Positions 34,936-42,753 of a stretch of DNA of 64,000 nt are shown here, piece by piece. The first letter of the stretch is position 1. Every line of letters starts with the position of its first letter. Under the pieces are notes generated by a model. The model searched no databases. It saw only the letters and a program-made list of their open reading frames with translations, and was not told the origin of the DNA. Position numbers and translations under genes: made by a program. Source of the DNA: JAGTVG01 sp965365275 (GTDB lineage: Bacteria > Bacteroidota > Bacteroidia > Cytophagales > Cyclobacteriaceae); the NCBI GenBank assembly GCA_965365275.1, contig CBDUBA010000005.1:1-64000 (forward strand), in the 5' to 3' direction.

Positions 34936-35946
34936 ATGAATATGTATAAAAAGATAATAATCCCGATTCTGTTTCTGGGCATAGGTGTATCTGCAAAAAG
35001 TCAGCCCGGGGAATTCTATAGTGAAGTTAGCCTTATTATTTGGGTTGTAAATGATGTTCAATCTGTTGCAGAAGGTTGGAAAAACATTGGTTTTAAATCC
35101 ATAAAAGACCAGGGACTCATGAACCTTAAAAAACTGACGTATAAAAGTGAGGTGAAACAGGCTGAAGTACATCTTTATACGGCATATCTCGGTGGAGCCA
35201 AAATACTATGGATCCAACCTGTTAGCGGCACGAGTGCTTTTTCTGAATTTTTGAAGAAAAATGGGAATGGTGTATTTGCCTTGTTGCATAATGTACCCTC
35301 TCAGGTAGACCTAGCAAAAGAAGTTCAAAGGCTTAACAACGCAGGTGTAAAGGTCCTCCAGGATGGACAAATAATGGTCGAAAATCAATCCATCCGTACT
35401 ACCTACATGCAAACCGGTAAGAAAGGCAAATATGTTATTGGATTCCAGAATGGGAAGGCTTCCGTATTCGATAATTACGAAATAAACAATGATCTTGGCA
35501 TGAAGTTCAATCAATTTGCTTTTGCCATCAAAGAGTCGAGTTCAGATAAAGTATCCGCGTATTGGGAATCCCTGGGATTCCCTGCCATGGAGATCACACA
35601 CGGAGAGACCTGGGGAAAACAATATTATGAAGAACCTGCTGATTTTGACATGAAGCTTGGTTGGTATAGATATGGCAATATCGTATACGAATGGTGCATC
35701 CCCCTAAAGCCTCCGACGGTATATGAGGATCATATAAAGAAATATGGTGAAGGATTTCAGCACCTGGGATTTGGTGTCCCGGATATGGATAAAGCAATCA
35801 AGTATTTCAAGGACCGGGGGTATAAGATCTCGATGTCTGGCGGCTGGGGAGAAAAAGGGAAACCCGGATCAGGACGTTTCGCTTATGTGAATACCGAGGG
35901 CATTGGTGGTGAAACGATCGAGTTACTATGGAGTTACAATGAATAA
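34936..35946 (+). CDS. Exported VOC-fold (glyoxalase/bleomycin-resistance-like) protein
   Basis: 336 residues with a signal peptide (ends about ISVGVSAKSQ, near 22). Two VOC modules follow: one at about 30-165 (EVSLIIWVVNDVQSVAEGW) and one at about 185-330 (FNQFAFAIKESSSDKVSAYW, HLGFGVPDMDKAIKYF, GGETIELLW). The His and Glu residues are in positions typical of metal-binding VOC enzymes. It is immediately followed by an SMP-30-like lactonase, so both may process an exported sugar or lactone. The metal and substrate are unknown. Confidence 0.8.
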   Translation: MNMYKKIIIPILFLGIGVSAKSQPGEFYSEVSLIIWVVNDVQSVAEGWKNIGFKSIKDQGLMNLKKLTYKSEVKQAEVHLYTAYLGGAKILWIQPVSGTSAFSEFLKKNGNGVFALLHNVPSQVDLAKEVQRLNNAGVKVLQDGQIMVENQSIRTTYMQTGKKGKYVIGFQNGKASVFDNYEINNDLGMKFNQFAFAIKESSSDKVSAYWESLGFPAMEITHGETWGKQYYEEPADFDMKLGWYRYGNIVYEWCIPLKPPTVYEDHIKKYGEGFQHLGFGVPDMDKAIKYFKDRGYKISMSGGWGEKGKPGSGRFAYVNTEGIGGETIELLWSYNE

Positions 35947-35955
35947 TTGAAAAAC

Positions 35956-36930
35956 ATGAAGCACACATTTTTATTTATTCTGTTGATCTCTGTGATGAAT
36001 TCCTGTACCCAGAAGCCCTCCGGAGATAGTAAAAATTTAGATGAGAATACTATGGAAATACTCAAAGCGGAATTGGAACTGGAGATTCCGGCAAGCCTCG
36101 GTGAAGGGGCAATCTGGAACCATGAAACAAATACACTCTGGTGGGTTGATATTGAAGGAAGGAAACTGAATATCTATGATCCGGAGACAAAAAACAACAG
36201 GGTGATCGATGTTATAGAGCGGATAGGAACTGTGGTTCCAGCAAAATCAGGTGGCGCCATTGTTGCACTGGAAAATGGTATTTTTGATCTTGATCTTGAA
36301 ATGGAAGAGATGGAAATGATATGTAATCCGCTGGAGAAACTGGATACGATCAGGTTCAACGACGGAAAATGTGATCCTGCCGGCCGGCTATGGGTTGGTT
36401 CAATGTCACTGAAGTTCATAAAAGGAGCAGCATCCTTGTATACCATTCTGCCAGACGGATCATACGCCGAAGTATTCGGAGGTGTTACCGTTTCTAATGG
36501 AATTATATGGTCAAATGATAATAAAACCATGTATTATGTTGACACCCCACTCAGAAATGTGCGTGCATGGGACTATAATCTTGAAACTAGTGAAATCAGC
36601 AATGAAAGAGTAGTAATTTCAATACCGGATGGTATGGGTGGCCCAGATGGGATGACCATTGATGCTGAAGGTAAACTCTGGATAGCTATGTGGGGTGGCA
36701 GCCAGGTAGGCCGATGGGATCCTGAGACCGGGGAATTAATAGGAACGGTGGGAGTGCCTGCTCCAAATGTGACCTCTTGCGCTTTTGGTGGCCCGGATCT
36801 GGATGTGCTCTACATTACCACAGCAGGTGGAGACAATCAGAAAATGAAAGAAGAGTACCCTTTGGCTGGTTCAGTTTTTAAAGTAAAACCAGGTGTAAAA
36901 GGAGTCAGAGCCAATTTTTTTGGAGAATGA
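35956..36930 (+). CDS. SMP-30/gluconolactonase-like lipoprotein
   Basis: The chosen ATG at 35956 gives 324 residues; a TTG at 35947 would add three. The signal ends in the lipobox VMNSCTQ. The six-bladed propeller of SMP-30 is shown by ASLGEGAIWNHETNTLWWVDIEG, FNDGKCDPAGRLWVGSM, VSNGIIWSNDNKTMYYVDT and GPDGMTIDAEGKLWIAMWGG, which carry the usual Glu, Asn and Asp metal ligands. Family enzymes hydrolyse aldonolactones. It follows the VOC gene by nine bases, in the same operon; location is probably periplasmic. Confidence 0.88.
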   Translation: MKHTFLFILLISVMNSCTQKPSGDSKNLDENTMEILKAELELEIPASLGEGAIWNHETNTLWWVDIEGRKLNIYDPETKNNRVIDVIERIGTVVPAKSGGAIVALENGIFDLDLEMEEMEMICNPLEKLDTIRFNDGKCDPAGRLWVGSMSLKFIKGAASLYTILPDGSYAEVFGGVTVSNGIIWSNDNKTMYYVDTPLRNVRAWDYNLETSEISNERVVISIPDGMGGPDGMTIDAEGKLWIAMWGGSQVGRWDPETGELIGTVGVPAPNVTSCAFGGPDLDVLYITTAGGDNQKMKEEYPLAGSVFKVKPGVKGVRANFFGE

Positions 36931-37005
36931 AAACTGATTATATGGATCAGATTTTGAGCTAGAGATGGATTATAGATTAAGGAAATTGAGGAATTGAGGA
37001 AAACA

Positions 37006-37074
37006 GGAAATGGCTAACCAAAAAGGTCAAATTCCGGGATTGGAACTTTACGACCTCAGGCCAGCCATTTATCC
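37006..37074. repeat. Nested inverted repeat in a convergent intergenic region
   Basis: Three nested stems are visible: AAATGGCT (37008-37015) with AGCCATTT (37063-37070), AGGTC (37024-37028) with GACCT (37052-37056), and TTCC (37032-37035) with GGAA (37042-37045); GG and CC outside extend the outer stem after a bulge. It lies between the 3' ends of the SMP-30 and DUF4097 genes, so a bidirectional terminator is possible, but no T run follows. Its outer arms resemble those of the element at 56461-56519. Confidence 0.45.
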
Positions 37075-37092
37075 TCCATAAAATTCTTTTTG

Positions 37093-38049
37093 TTATTCTC
37101 TGATCTCGGCTGTTCCTGTTCCAGTCCCTACTTCTATAAGGATATCTTTAGAGCCAAGGTTTGCCGTTTTTTTAAGATAGGTTTCCCCATTCTGATCTAT
37201 TTCTTCCTCCTTATCAAACTTAAAGGGTGCTTTAATGTTACCTCCCCTTTTCTTGCAGGTCATAACGACCTTTCCTTCAATTGGGTTTCCATTGAAATCA
37301 ATCACGGCATCCCCCGATCCACTGTTTGCACTGATATCCTTCACCAGGGAAGCGGCGAGCACAACTTCCACATCCCCTGAACCAGTATTAAAATTGCCAT
37401 CATCGGATAGTGCAATTCTGCCGGCTTCGACATCACCACTGCCAGTGTTTAACTTGAAGCCTCCCTTTGAGTCATTAACCTCGACATCGCCCGATCCGGT
37501 ATTTGCCTTTGCCATTAACTCACTATCTGAAATATGATGATCACCTGATCCGGAATTTATCTTAACTTCCCCCTTCACATTCTTCATATGAAAGTCACCG
37601 GATCCTGAATTTCCTTTTAGTTCTCCTTCGAAATCATCAATATGTGCATCCCCTGATCCGGAATTAAAGTCCATCTCACCCTTCAGGTCACTCAATGATA
37701 GATCACCGGATCCCGAGCTGAACTCGATCTCTAGTCCATCTGGAACGGTAAGTTCCCAATGGCTGCTTCCCTGTGTATTTCTTGCATGGAACTTCTCTTC
37801 CAATCCTAAGCGGGAACCACTTTTTTCCATTTTCGGAGTAAAATCATCATCATTATAAGTATAGGTTACCTTAACCTTTACAGCATCAGTATTTCCTTTT
37901 TTTATTACACAATCTCCGGCAGCAGTGCTTAGATCAATTGAAGATATCCCATCAAAGGTTTTCTCTACCGTTTTCTCTTCCTGTGAATGCGAATTTGAAC
38001 AACTGACTAAAAATAAAATTACTAGACAAAAAGATAATATAGTTTTCAT
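37093..38049 (-). CDS. DUF4097-type beta-repeat lipoprotein
   Basis: 318 residues with lipobox LFLVSCSNS (Cys17). The middle of the protein (about 105-260) carries eight copies of a 20-residue unit containing SGSGD or TGSGD (for example FSSGSGDLSLSDLKG, NSGSGDAHIDDFEG, NTGSGDVEVNDSKG). This is the right-handed beta-helix-like repeat of DUF4097, with one strand per turn, related to putative auto-transporter adhesin heads. Acidic loops could bind calcium. It is likely surface or periplasmic; function is unknown. It reads convergently to the SMP-30 gene. Confidence 0.85.
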   Translation of the reverse strand: MKTILSFCLVILFLVSCSNSHSQEEKTVEKTFDGISSIDLSTAAGDCVIKKGNTDAVKVKVTYTYNDDDFTPKMEKSGSRLGLEEKFHARNTQGSSHWELTVPDGLEIEFSSGSGDLSLSDLKGEMDFNSGSGDAHIDDFEGELKGNSGSGDFHMKNVKGEVKINSGSGDHHISDSELMAKANTGSGDVEVNDSKGGFKLNTGSGDVEAGRIALSDDGNFNTGSGDVEVVLAASLVKDISANSGSGDAVIDFNGNPIEGKVVMTCKKRGGNIKAPFKFDKEEEIDQNGETYLKKTANLGSKDILIEVGTGTGTAEIRE

Positions 38050-38126
38050 AGAGATTTAGTTTAAAATACTGTCATAATAAAAGACAAAAGGAAAGGTGAA
38101 GGGATGCATTGATAGTGCAATATTTT

Positions 38127-39458
38127 TTAATGATCCTGCAAGAACCTGTCAAGAATTTTACCCAATTGGGGATCCTTTTTTTCCTCCAAACTATAATACA
38201 CGCGCGTATACGGTTTACTAATATTTATCACCCTGCTCAAATCAATAGGTGTAGCAATGATAACACCCTCACATTCAACATTCTGGATAGTCCGTTCAAG
38301 GTCATGAAGTTGCTTTTTACCATACCCCATGGCAGGAAGAATGGGGCCTGTATCCGGGTATATTTCAAAAGTCTCCTTTAAACTGCCAACCAGAAAAGGC
38401 CTGGGATCAACAATTTCAGATGCACCGTATCTTTCCGCCGCCACAACCCCAGCTCCAAATTTCATTTCTCCATGGGTAAGTGTGGGCCCATCTTCGACAA
38501 CCAGCACTTTTTTGTTTTTTATTATATCCAAATCATCAACCCTTATCGGTGAGTTGGCCTCAATCACCATGGCTTTTGAGTTAACTGAAGCGATATTATC
38601 TTTTAATTTTTGTATATCATTTTGTTTGGCACTATCTACCTTATTGATTATGACCACGTCAGCCATTCTAAGATTGACCTCGCCAGGATAGTAATTCAAT
38701 TCATGGCCTGCCCGGTGAGGGTCGGCTACTGTGATCATAAGATCTGTACGTATAAAGGGTAAATCATTATTGCCTCCATCCCAGACAATAACATCGCATC
38801 CATTTTTATCGTTTTCTGCATTCCGCAGTATGGACTCATAATCTACACCAGCATAAATAACATTCCCACGTACTATGTGGGGTTCATATTCCTCCATTTC
38901 TTCAATGGTACAATTATGTTTTTTCAAATCTTCGATTTCGGCAAAGCGCTGCACTCTTTGATTGAGTAAATTTCCGTAGGGCATAGGATGGCGGATTGCT
39001 ATTACTTTTTTTCCCTTTTCCATCAATAATTCAATGATACTTCGGGAAGTCTGACTTTTCCCGCATCCGGTTCTTACAGCACATACTGATATAACGGGTT
39101 TTGTACTTTTGATCATAGTATCATCAGGCCCAAGCATTATAAAGTTAGCCCCGGCAGCTTGCACAATTGAACCAACTGACATTACTTTTTTATAGGATAT
39201 ATCGCTGTAGGAAAACATACAATCCTGCACATTGAACCTTTTTATCAGAATATGCAGATCTTCTTCCGGATATATTGGTATCCCGTTCGGATAGGCATCC
39301 CCGGCCAATCCGGCCGGATAACGGCGCCCATCGATATCAGGGATCTGTGTTGCAGTAAATGCAACCACATTGTAATTGTCATTATATTTGAAAAATGTAT
39401 TGAAATTGTGAAAATCCCGGCCTGCCGCACCTAGGATCAAGGCATTACGTTTCGACAT
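38127..39458 (-). CDS. Cyclic 2,3-diphosphoglycerate synthetase-like P-loop NTPase
   Basis: 443 residues, cytoplasmic. The N-terminal domain starts NALILGAAGRDFHNFN and contains DIDGRRYPAGLAG. The P-loop AVRTGCGKSQT is at 127-137, followed by RHPMPYG, WDGGNNDLPF and INKVDSAK (guanine/adenine base contact type). This matches the family named after archaeal cyclic 2,3-diphosphoglycerate synthetase (CpgS). Bacterial members often appear near GTPases or carbamate kinase with no proven activity, so the cyclic-diphosphoglycerate reaction is not assumed. It stands alone, about 160 bases after the GT39 gene on the same strand. Confidence 0.8.
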   Translation of the reverse strand: MSKRNALILGAAGRDFHNFNTFFKYNDNYNVVAFTATQIPDIDGRRYPAGLAGDAYPNGIPIYPEEDLHILIKRFNVQDCMFSYSDISYKKVMSVGSIVQAAGANFIMLGPDDTMIKSTKPVISVCAVRTGCGKSQTSRSIIELLMEKGKKVIAIRHPMPYGNLLNQRVQRFAEIEDLKKHNCTIEEMEEYEPHIVRGNVIYAGVDYESILRNAENDKNGCDVIVWDGGNNDLPFIRTDLMITVADPHRAGHELNYYPGEVNLRMADVVIINKVDSAKQNDIQKLKDNIASVNSKAMVIEANSPIRVDDLDIIKNKKVLVVEDGPTLTHGEMKFGAGVVAAERYGASEIVDPRPFLVGSLKETFEIYPDTGPILPAMGYGKKQLHDLERTIQNVECEGVIIATPIDLSRVINISKPYTRVYYSLEEKKDPQLGKILDRFLQDH

Positions 39459-39619
39459 ATGAGCTCATTTAATACGAAAAAATATTCAGGAAAATAAAGA
39501 ATGAGATTCAATATACAATTTTCATTGGAATCAGGCCAAAACCAGGACATTAAAAAAAATGAAATGAAACTAAAAAAAATTATTATTTTAATAATTAATA
39601 GGATTGAGCGGGTCGATTT

Positions 39620-41167
39620 TTATGGATTTTTCATGAACCTGTCAAGTTCTTCCTGCAATCGTTGTTCATATAAAAGCCTGAAATCATCATTCGGATGTTT
39701 ACACAACCAGACTGGCAAACCAGATTCCCTGGAATAGGGATTGGTAATCCCATCGTATTTTATGATCTCCTTGAAGTAAGGAGTCAGTTCCCCGATCTCA
39801 TCATTGACATAGATGAGATATTCCATATCGTCTACATTTTCCGGTGACCAGAATATAAAACTCCCATGAAAACTTATGGGTTCGGGTAAACCTCGTTTTA
39901 TCCCATAATACCGAATTGCTCCTGCCTCACCATAATTCTCACCATAGATATAACATCTTTTCTGGTCTGCGGGGGAAAGTGATTCATATACCTTGATCAC
40001 ATTCATGCCCAACTCCTCCCATCCGATCATATCGGCATAATCCTGAGGCAAGTCATGAACTTCCCCGTCTTCCCAACGCATAGGCATATCTATACCTCTG
40101 TCGATTGTTCTTTGGCAAAAGCTTAACATTTTCTCGTGCCCCAGCACCGGCAAACTGAAGGGTAACATCAGCGAGGTGATAAGTACCATAAAAAGGATAT
40201 TGACATAGACCAGCGATTTCCATTTGATGTGTTGCTCAAATACTACGCCCCCGGCGGCAAATAAAGCCCCATATAATCCTATTGTGTAATAGGACTTCCC
40301 GCGGGTAAAAATCAGCAAAAGGATCACCAGCACGTAAATGATACCAACTATTTTATACTCCCTGAAAGCAGGGTGAAAAAGCAGGAAGAACAACCCGGTA
40401 AGCCAGAAGAACGTTACCGGGAGGTTCATAATGAGTTGGGCAATCAGGAAATCAGATAGCTGCACATTCACAAGATGGTATTGTCGCAGCATGTCCATGT
40501 GATATACCACCGGCCAACTGTTCTGATATTGCCAGATTAGATTGGGCAGAACAATTAGAATTCCAATAATCAAACCATATATAAAATACCTGGATAGAAT
40601 CAACCGGCGATTGGGGAGGATTAACAGTGCCGTAAAGAAACCCATGGCTAAAAAGACTATGGAATATTTCGTAAGGAATCCTAATCCAAAATTTATAGCC
40701 AGCAGCAGCCAGTACCGGGGATCCTGTGTTCTTAGGAGGCGTATGATCAGATAAAAGGCAGTCAACCATAGAAATTGGTTCAGGGATACCGGTTGAAACA
40801 GCAAATTGCTGCGTAAAAAGGCAGGTGAAAAAATAAAGGCTATACTGGCAAGGATCTGGGCCAACTTTCTGCCTCCCATTTCACGTACAATCAGGTTTAT
40901 AAACACGACGGATGCCCCGCCTATGATGGTTGGGAACAACCGTACGGCAAAGACTGAATCCCCAAATACTAACCGCACAATCTTTCCCAGGAATGCCGTG
41001 AGCGGAGGTACGGACAGGAAACCCCAGGAAAGGTGGTCCCCCTGTGCTATATATAGAAAAGCATCACGATGTAATTCGTAGTTGGTATTTGTTAAGAGGT
41101 GGATGCTGGTTTTGACCAGTACGAAAAACAAAACAAGATACCAGAATTCCGAATTACTTTTTCTCAT
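39620..41167 (-). CDS. GT39-family (PMT_2-like) membrane glycosyltransferase
   Basis: 515 residues with about ten membrane helices. The first extracytoplasmic loop reads ELHRDAFLYIAQGDHLSWGFLSVPPLTAFLG, the acidic-residue-containing loop characteristic of GT-C mannosyl/arabinosyl-type transferases. The C-terminal part from about 340 is soluble and periplasmic (YGENYGEAGAIRYYGIK). Such enzymes use a polyprenyl-phosphate sugar to modify lipids, glycans or proteins. Its ATG is directly preceded on the minus strand by the 22-bp repeat array, with no room for a separate promoter outside it. Confidence 0.88.
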   Translation of the reverse strand: MRKSNSEFWYLVLFFVLVKTSIHLLTNTNYELHRDAFLYIAQGDHLSWGFLSVPPLTAFLGKIVRLVFGDSVFAVRLFPTIIGGASVVFINLIVREMGGRKLAQILASIAFIFSPAFLRSNLLFQPVSLNQFLWLTAFYLIIRLLRTQDPRYWLLLAINFGLGFLTKYSIVFLAMGFFTALLILPNRRLILSRYFIYGLIIGILIVLPNLIWQYQNSWPVVYHMDMLRQYHLVNVQLSDFLIAQLIMNLPVTFFWLTGLFFLLFHPAFREYKIVGIIYVLVILLLIFTRGKSYYTIGLYGALFAAGGVVFEQHIKWKSLVYVNILFMVLITSLMLPFSLPVLGHEKMLSFCQRTIDRGIDMPMRWEDGEVHDLPQDYADMIGWEELGMNVIKVYESLSPADQKRCYIYGENYGEAGAIRYYGIKRGLPEPISFHGSFIFWSPENVDDMEYLIYVNDEIGELTPYFKEIIKYDGITNPYSRESGLPVWLCKHPNDDFRLLYEQRLQEELDRFMKNP

Positions 41168-41173
41168 TTTAAA

Positions 41174-41477
41174 TTGTCAGGTTTCAATATGTAGCCTGGT
41201 CAGGTTTTAATATGCGCAATGGTCAACTTTCATTACCTGTAAAAACTTATGTTAAATATAATTAATTACTGCTTTCCAAAATGTATAATGGTCAGTTAGC
41301 AATATGAATAACGGCCGGATTTCAATACATGCTTGGCCTTTTTCAATATGTGATATAGCCGGTTTACTAAATGCAAAATGACCACCTTTCAATATGCGTA
41401 ATGGCACCTTTCAATAGGAGTAATGGCGCCTTTCAATAGGAGTAATGACACGCTTTCACAAGGCACTATTTCCCGGC
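41174..41477. repeat. Array of about twelve degenerate 22-23 bp direct repeats
   Basis: Units begin TTTCAATATGnnTAATGG and recur at 41182, 41205, 41228 (weak), 41251 (very weak), 41273, 41297, 41320, 41341, 41363, 41387, 41409, 41431 and 41454. The unit starts lie 21-24 bases apart; three adjacent ones (41387, 41409, 41431) are almost identical. There are no unique spacers and all units point the same way. The left edge begins TGTCAGG. The array fills the whole gap between the start of the GT39 gene and the stop of the dehydrogenase gene. Multiple end-repeats of this size are known as transposase-binding sites in IS21-type elements, but no transposase gene is present. Confidence 0.75.
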
Positions 41478-41489
41478 AATGTTTCACCA

Positions 41490-42524
41490 TCAAAAATTGA
41501 TCATCGCTTTCATTACCCCATCCTGATACCCTTCAACAAGGTCGAAAGCAGCTTTGGTATCCTTGAAACTATAATTATGTGTGGTCATTTTAGATACATC
41601 CACCCGGCCATCGGCGATAAGATCCAAAGCTTCCTGAACACAATGAATCTGTCGTCTCACGTTAACCACCGTTATCTCCTTTCGACGCATAAGATCCATT
41701 TTGAAACACAGATGATCTACTTCAGGAATACCGATCAGCATAAGCTTCCCGCCTGGTTTAAGAATGTCAAGGGCATTATCAATGGCATCCTGTTGGCCGC
41801 AACATTCAAATACAACATCCAATTGCATTTTTTCTTCGTTATTTATGGCTTCTGAAACATCGATCTTGTCAGGATTTCCGGTCCAGTTTGCTCCAACCTC
41901 CCTTGCAAGCTGCAGTCTATCATCGATTTTATCAGTTACATAAAATGTTTCTGCGCCATATGCTTTAGCCGGAAGGAGAACACTCATACCTATTGGGCCG
42001 AATCCAAGGATCCCAACCTTAGCACCCTTCATGGGTATAGATTGTTTTACGGCATATACACCAATTGCTAAGGGTTCAGAAATGGCCGCTTCAGCAAAAC
42101 TCATATGGTCCGGGATTAAAAAGCAACACTCTTCCGGCATAACTATATATTCTGAAAGGCAACCATCGATCTGTCCGGGACAACCAAGGAATTTAATATT
42201 CCGGCAAGTATTGGGCCGGCCTTCAAGGCATTGATCACATTTGCCACAGGAAATGGCTGGTTCAATGGCTACCCTGTCTCCTGGTTTTACAGCTGTCACC
42301 CCATCTCCTACTTTTACTACAGTGCCTCCTGATTCATGACCTACAGGATAAGGAAATTGAACCACCTGGCTTCCGATTTTCCCGGTTGAATAATAATGAA
42401 TATCTGATCCGCAAACTCCAACCGCCTCCAGTTTCAGGAGGACATCTGTATCCTTTGTAATCATTGGATCAGGCCATTCCATCATTTCCATTTGCCTGAT
42501 CCCGGTAAGTACCATTGCTTTCAT
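41490..42524 (-). CDS. Zinc alcohol dehydrogenase of the sorbitol/xylitol dehydrogenase type
   Basis: 344 residues, medium-chain dehydrogenase. Catalytic zinc ligands are Cys38 (GVCGSD), His63 and Glu64 (VGHESGG); the structural zinc has Cys93, Cys96, Cys99 and Cys107 in CGKCDQCLEGRPNTC. The Rossmann motif is GILGFGPIGMSVLLPAKAYG (about 169-188). It oxidises polyols such as sorbitol, xylitol or L-iditol to ketoses with NAD, or acts in a sugar-acid pathway. The repeat array begins beyond its 3' end. It may be in a transcription unit with the methyltransferase/ATP-grasp gene, but 229 bases lie between. Confidence 0.9.
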   Translation of the reverse strand: MKAMVLTGIRQMEMMEWPDPMITKDTDVLLKLEAVGVCGSDIHYYSTGKIGSQVVQFPYPVGHESGGTVVKVGDGVTAVKPGDRVAIEPAISCGKCDQCLEGRPNTCRNIKFLGCPGQIDGCLSEYIVMPEECCFLIPDHMSFAEAAISEPLAIGVYAVKQSIPMKGAKVGILGFGPIGMSVLLPAKAYGAETFYVTDKIDDRLQLAREVGANWTGNPDKIDVSEAINNEEKMQLDVVFECCGQQDAIDNALDILKPGGKLMLIGIPEVDHLCFKMDLMRRKEITVVNVRRQIHCVQEALDLIADGRVDVSKMTTHNYSFKDTKAAFDLVEGYQDGVMKAMINF

Positions 42525-42753
42525 AATCGTTTTTTTCTTTCCTCTGTATTTATCAAAAATAAATTAAATACAGGTAAATCAGCAAACATTCTACGGTTCT
42601 TCTAAGTGCATTCTGAAATTTTCATAATAATCAGGTAAAATGATTGCCTTACAGGTTCCCTGACCGATGTACGTTCTTTATAGATTACGCTTATAAAATT
42701 GATATATGCTCTCCATTGATGAAGTTCTAAAATTAATTCTTGTTTGTCATGGA

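Noticed and set aside
41182..41476. A CRISPR array, because of the regular 22-23 base spacing
   Set aside because: The repeats are contiguous, with no unique spacers, and no cas genes are present. It is a direct-repeat array, not CRISPR.
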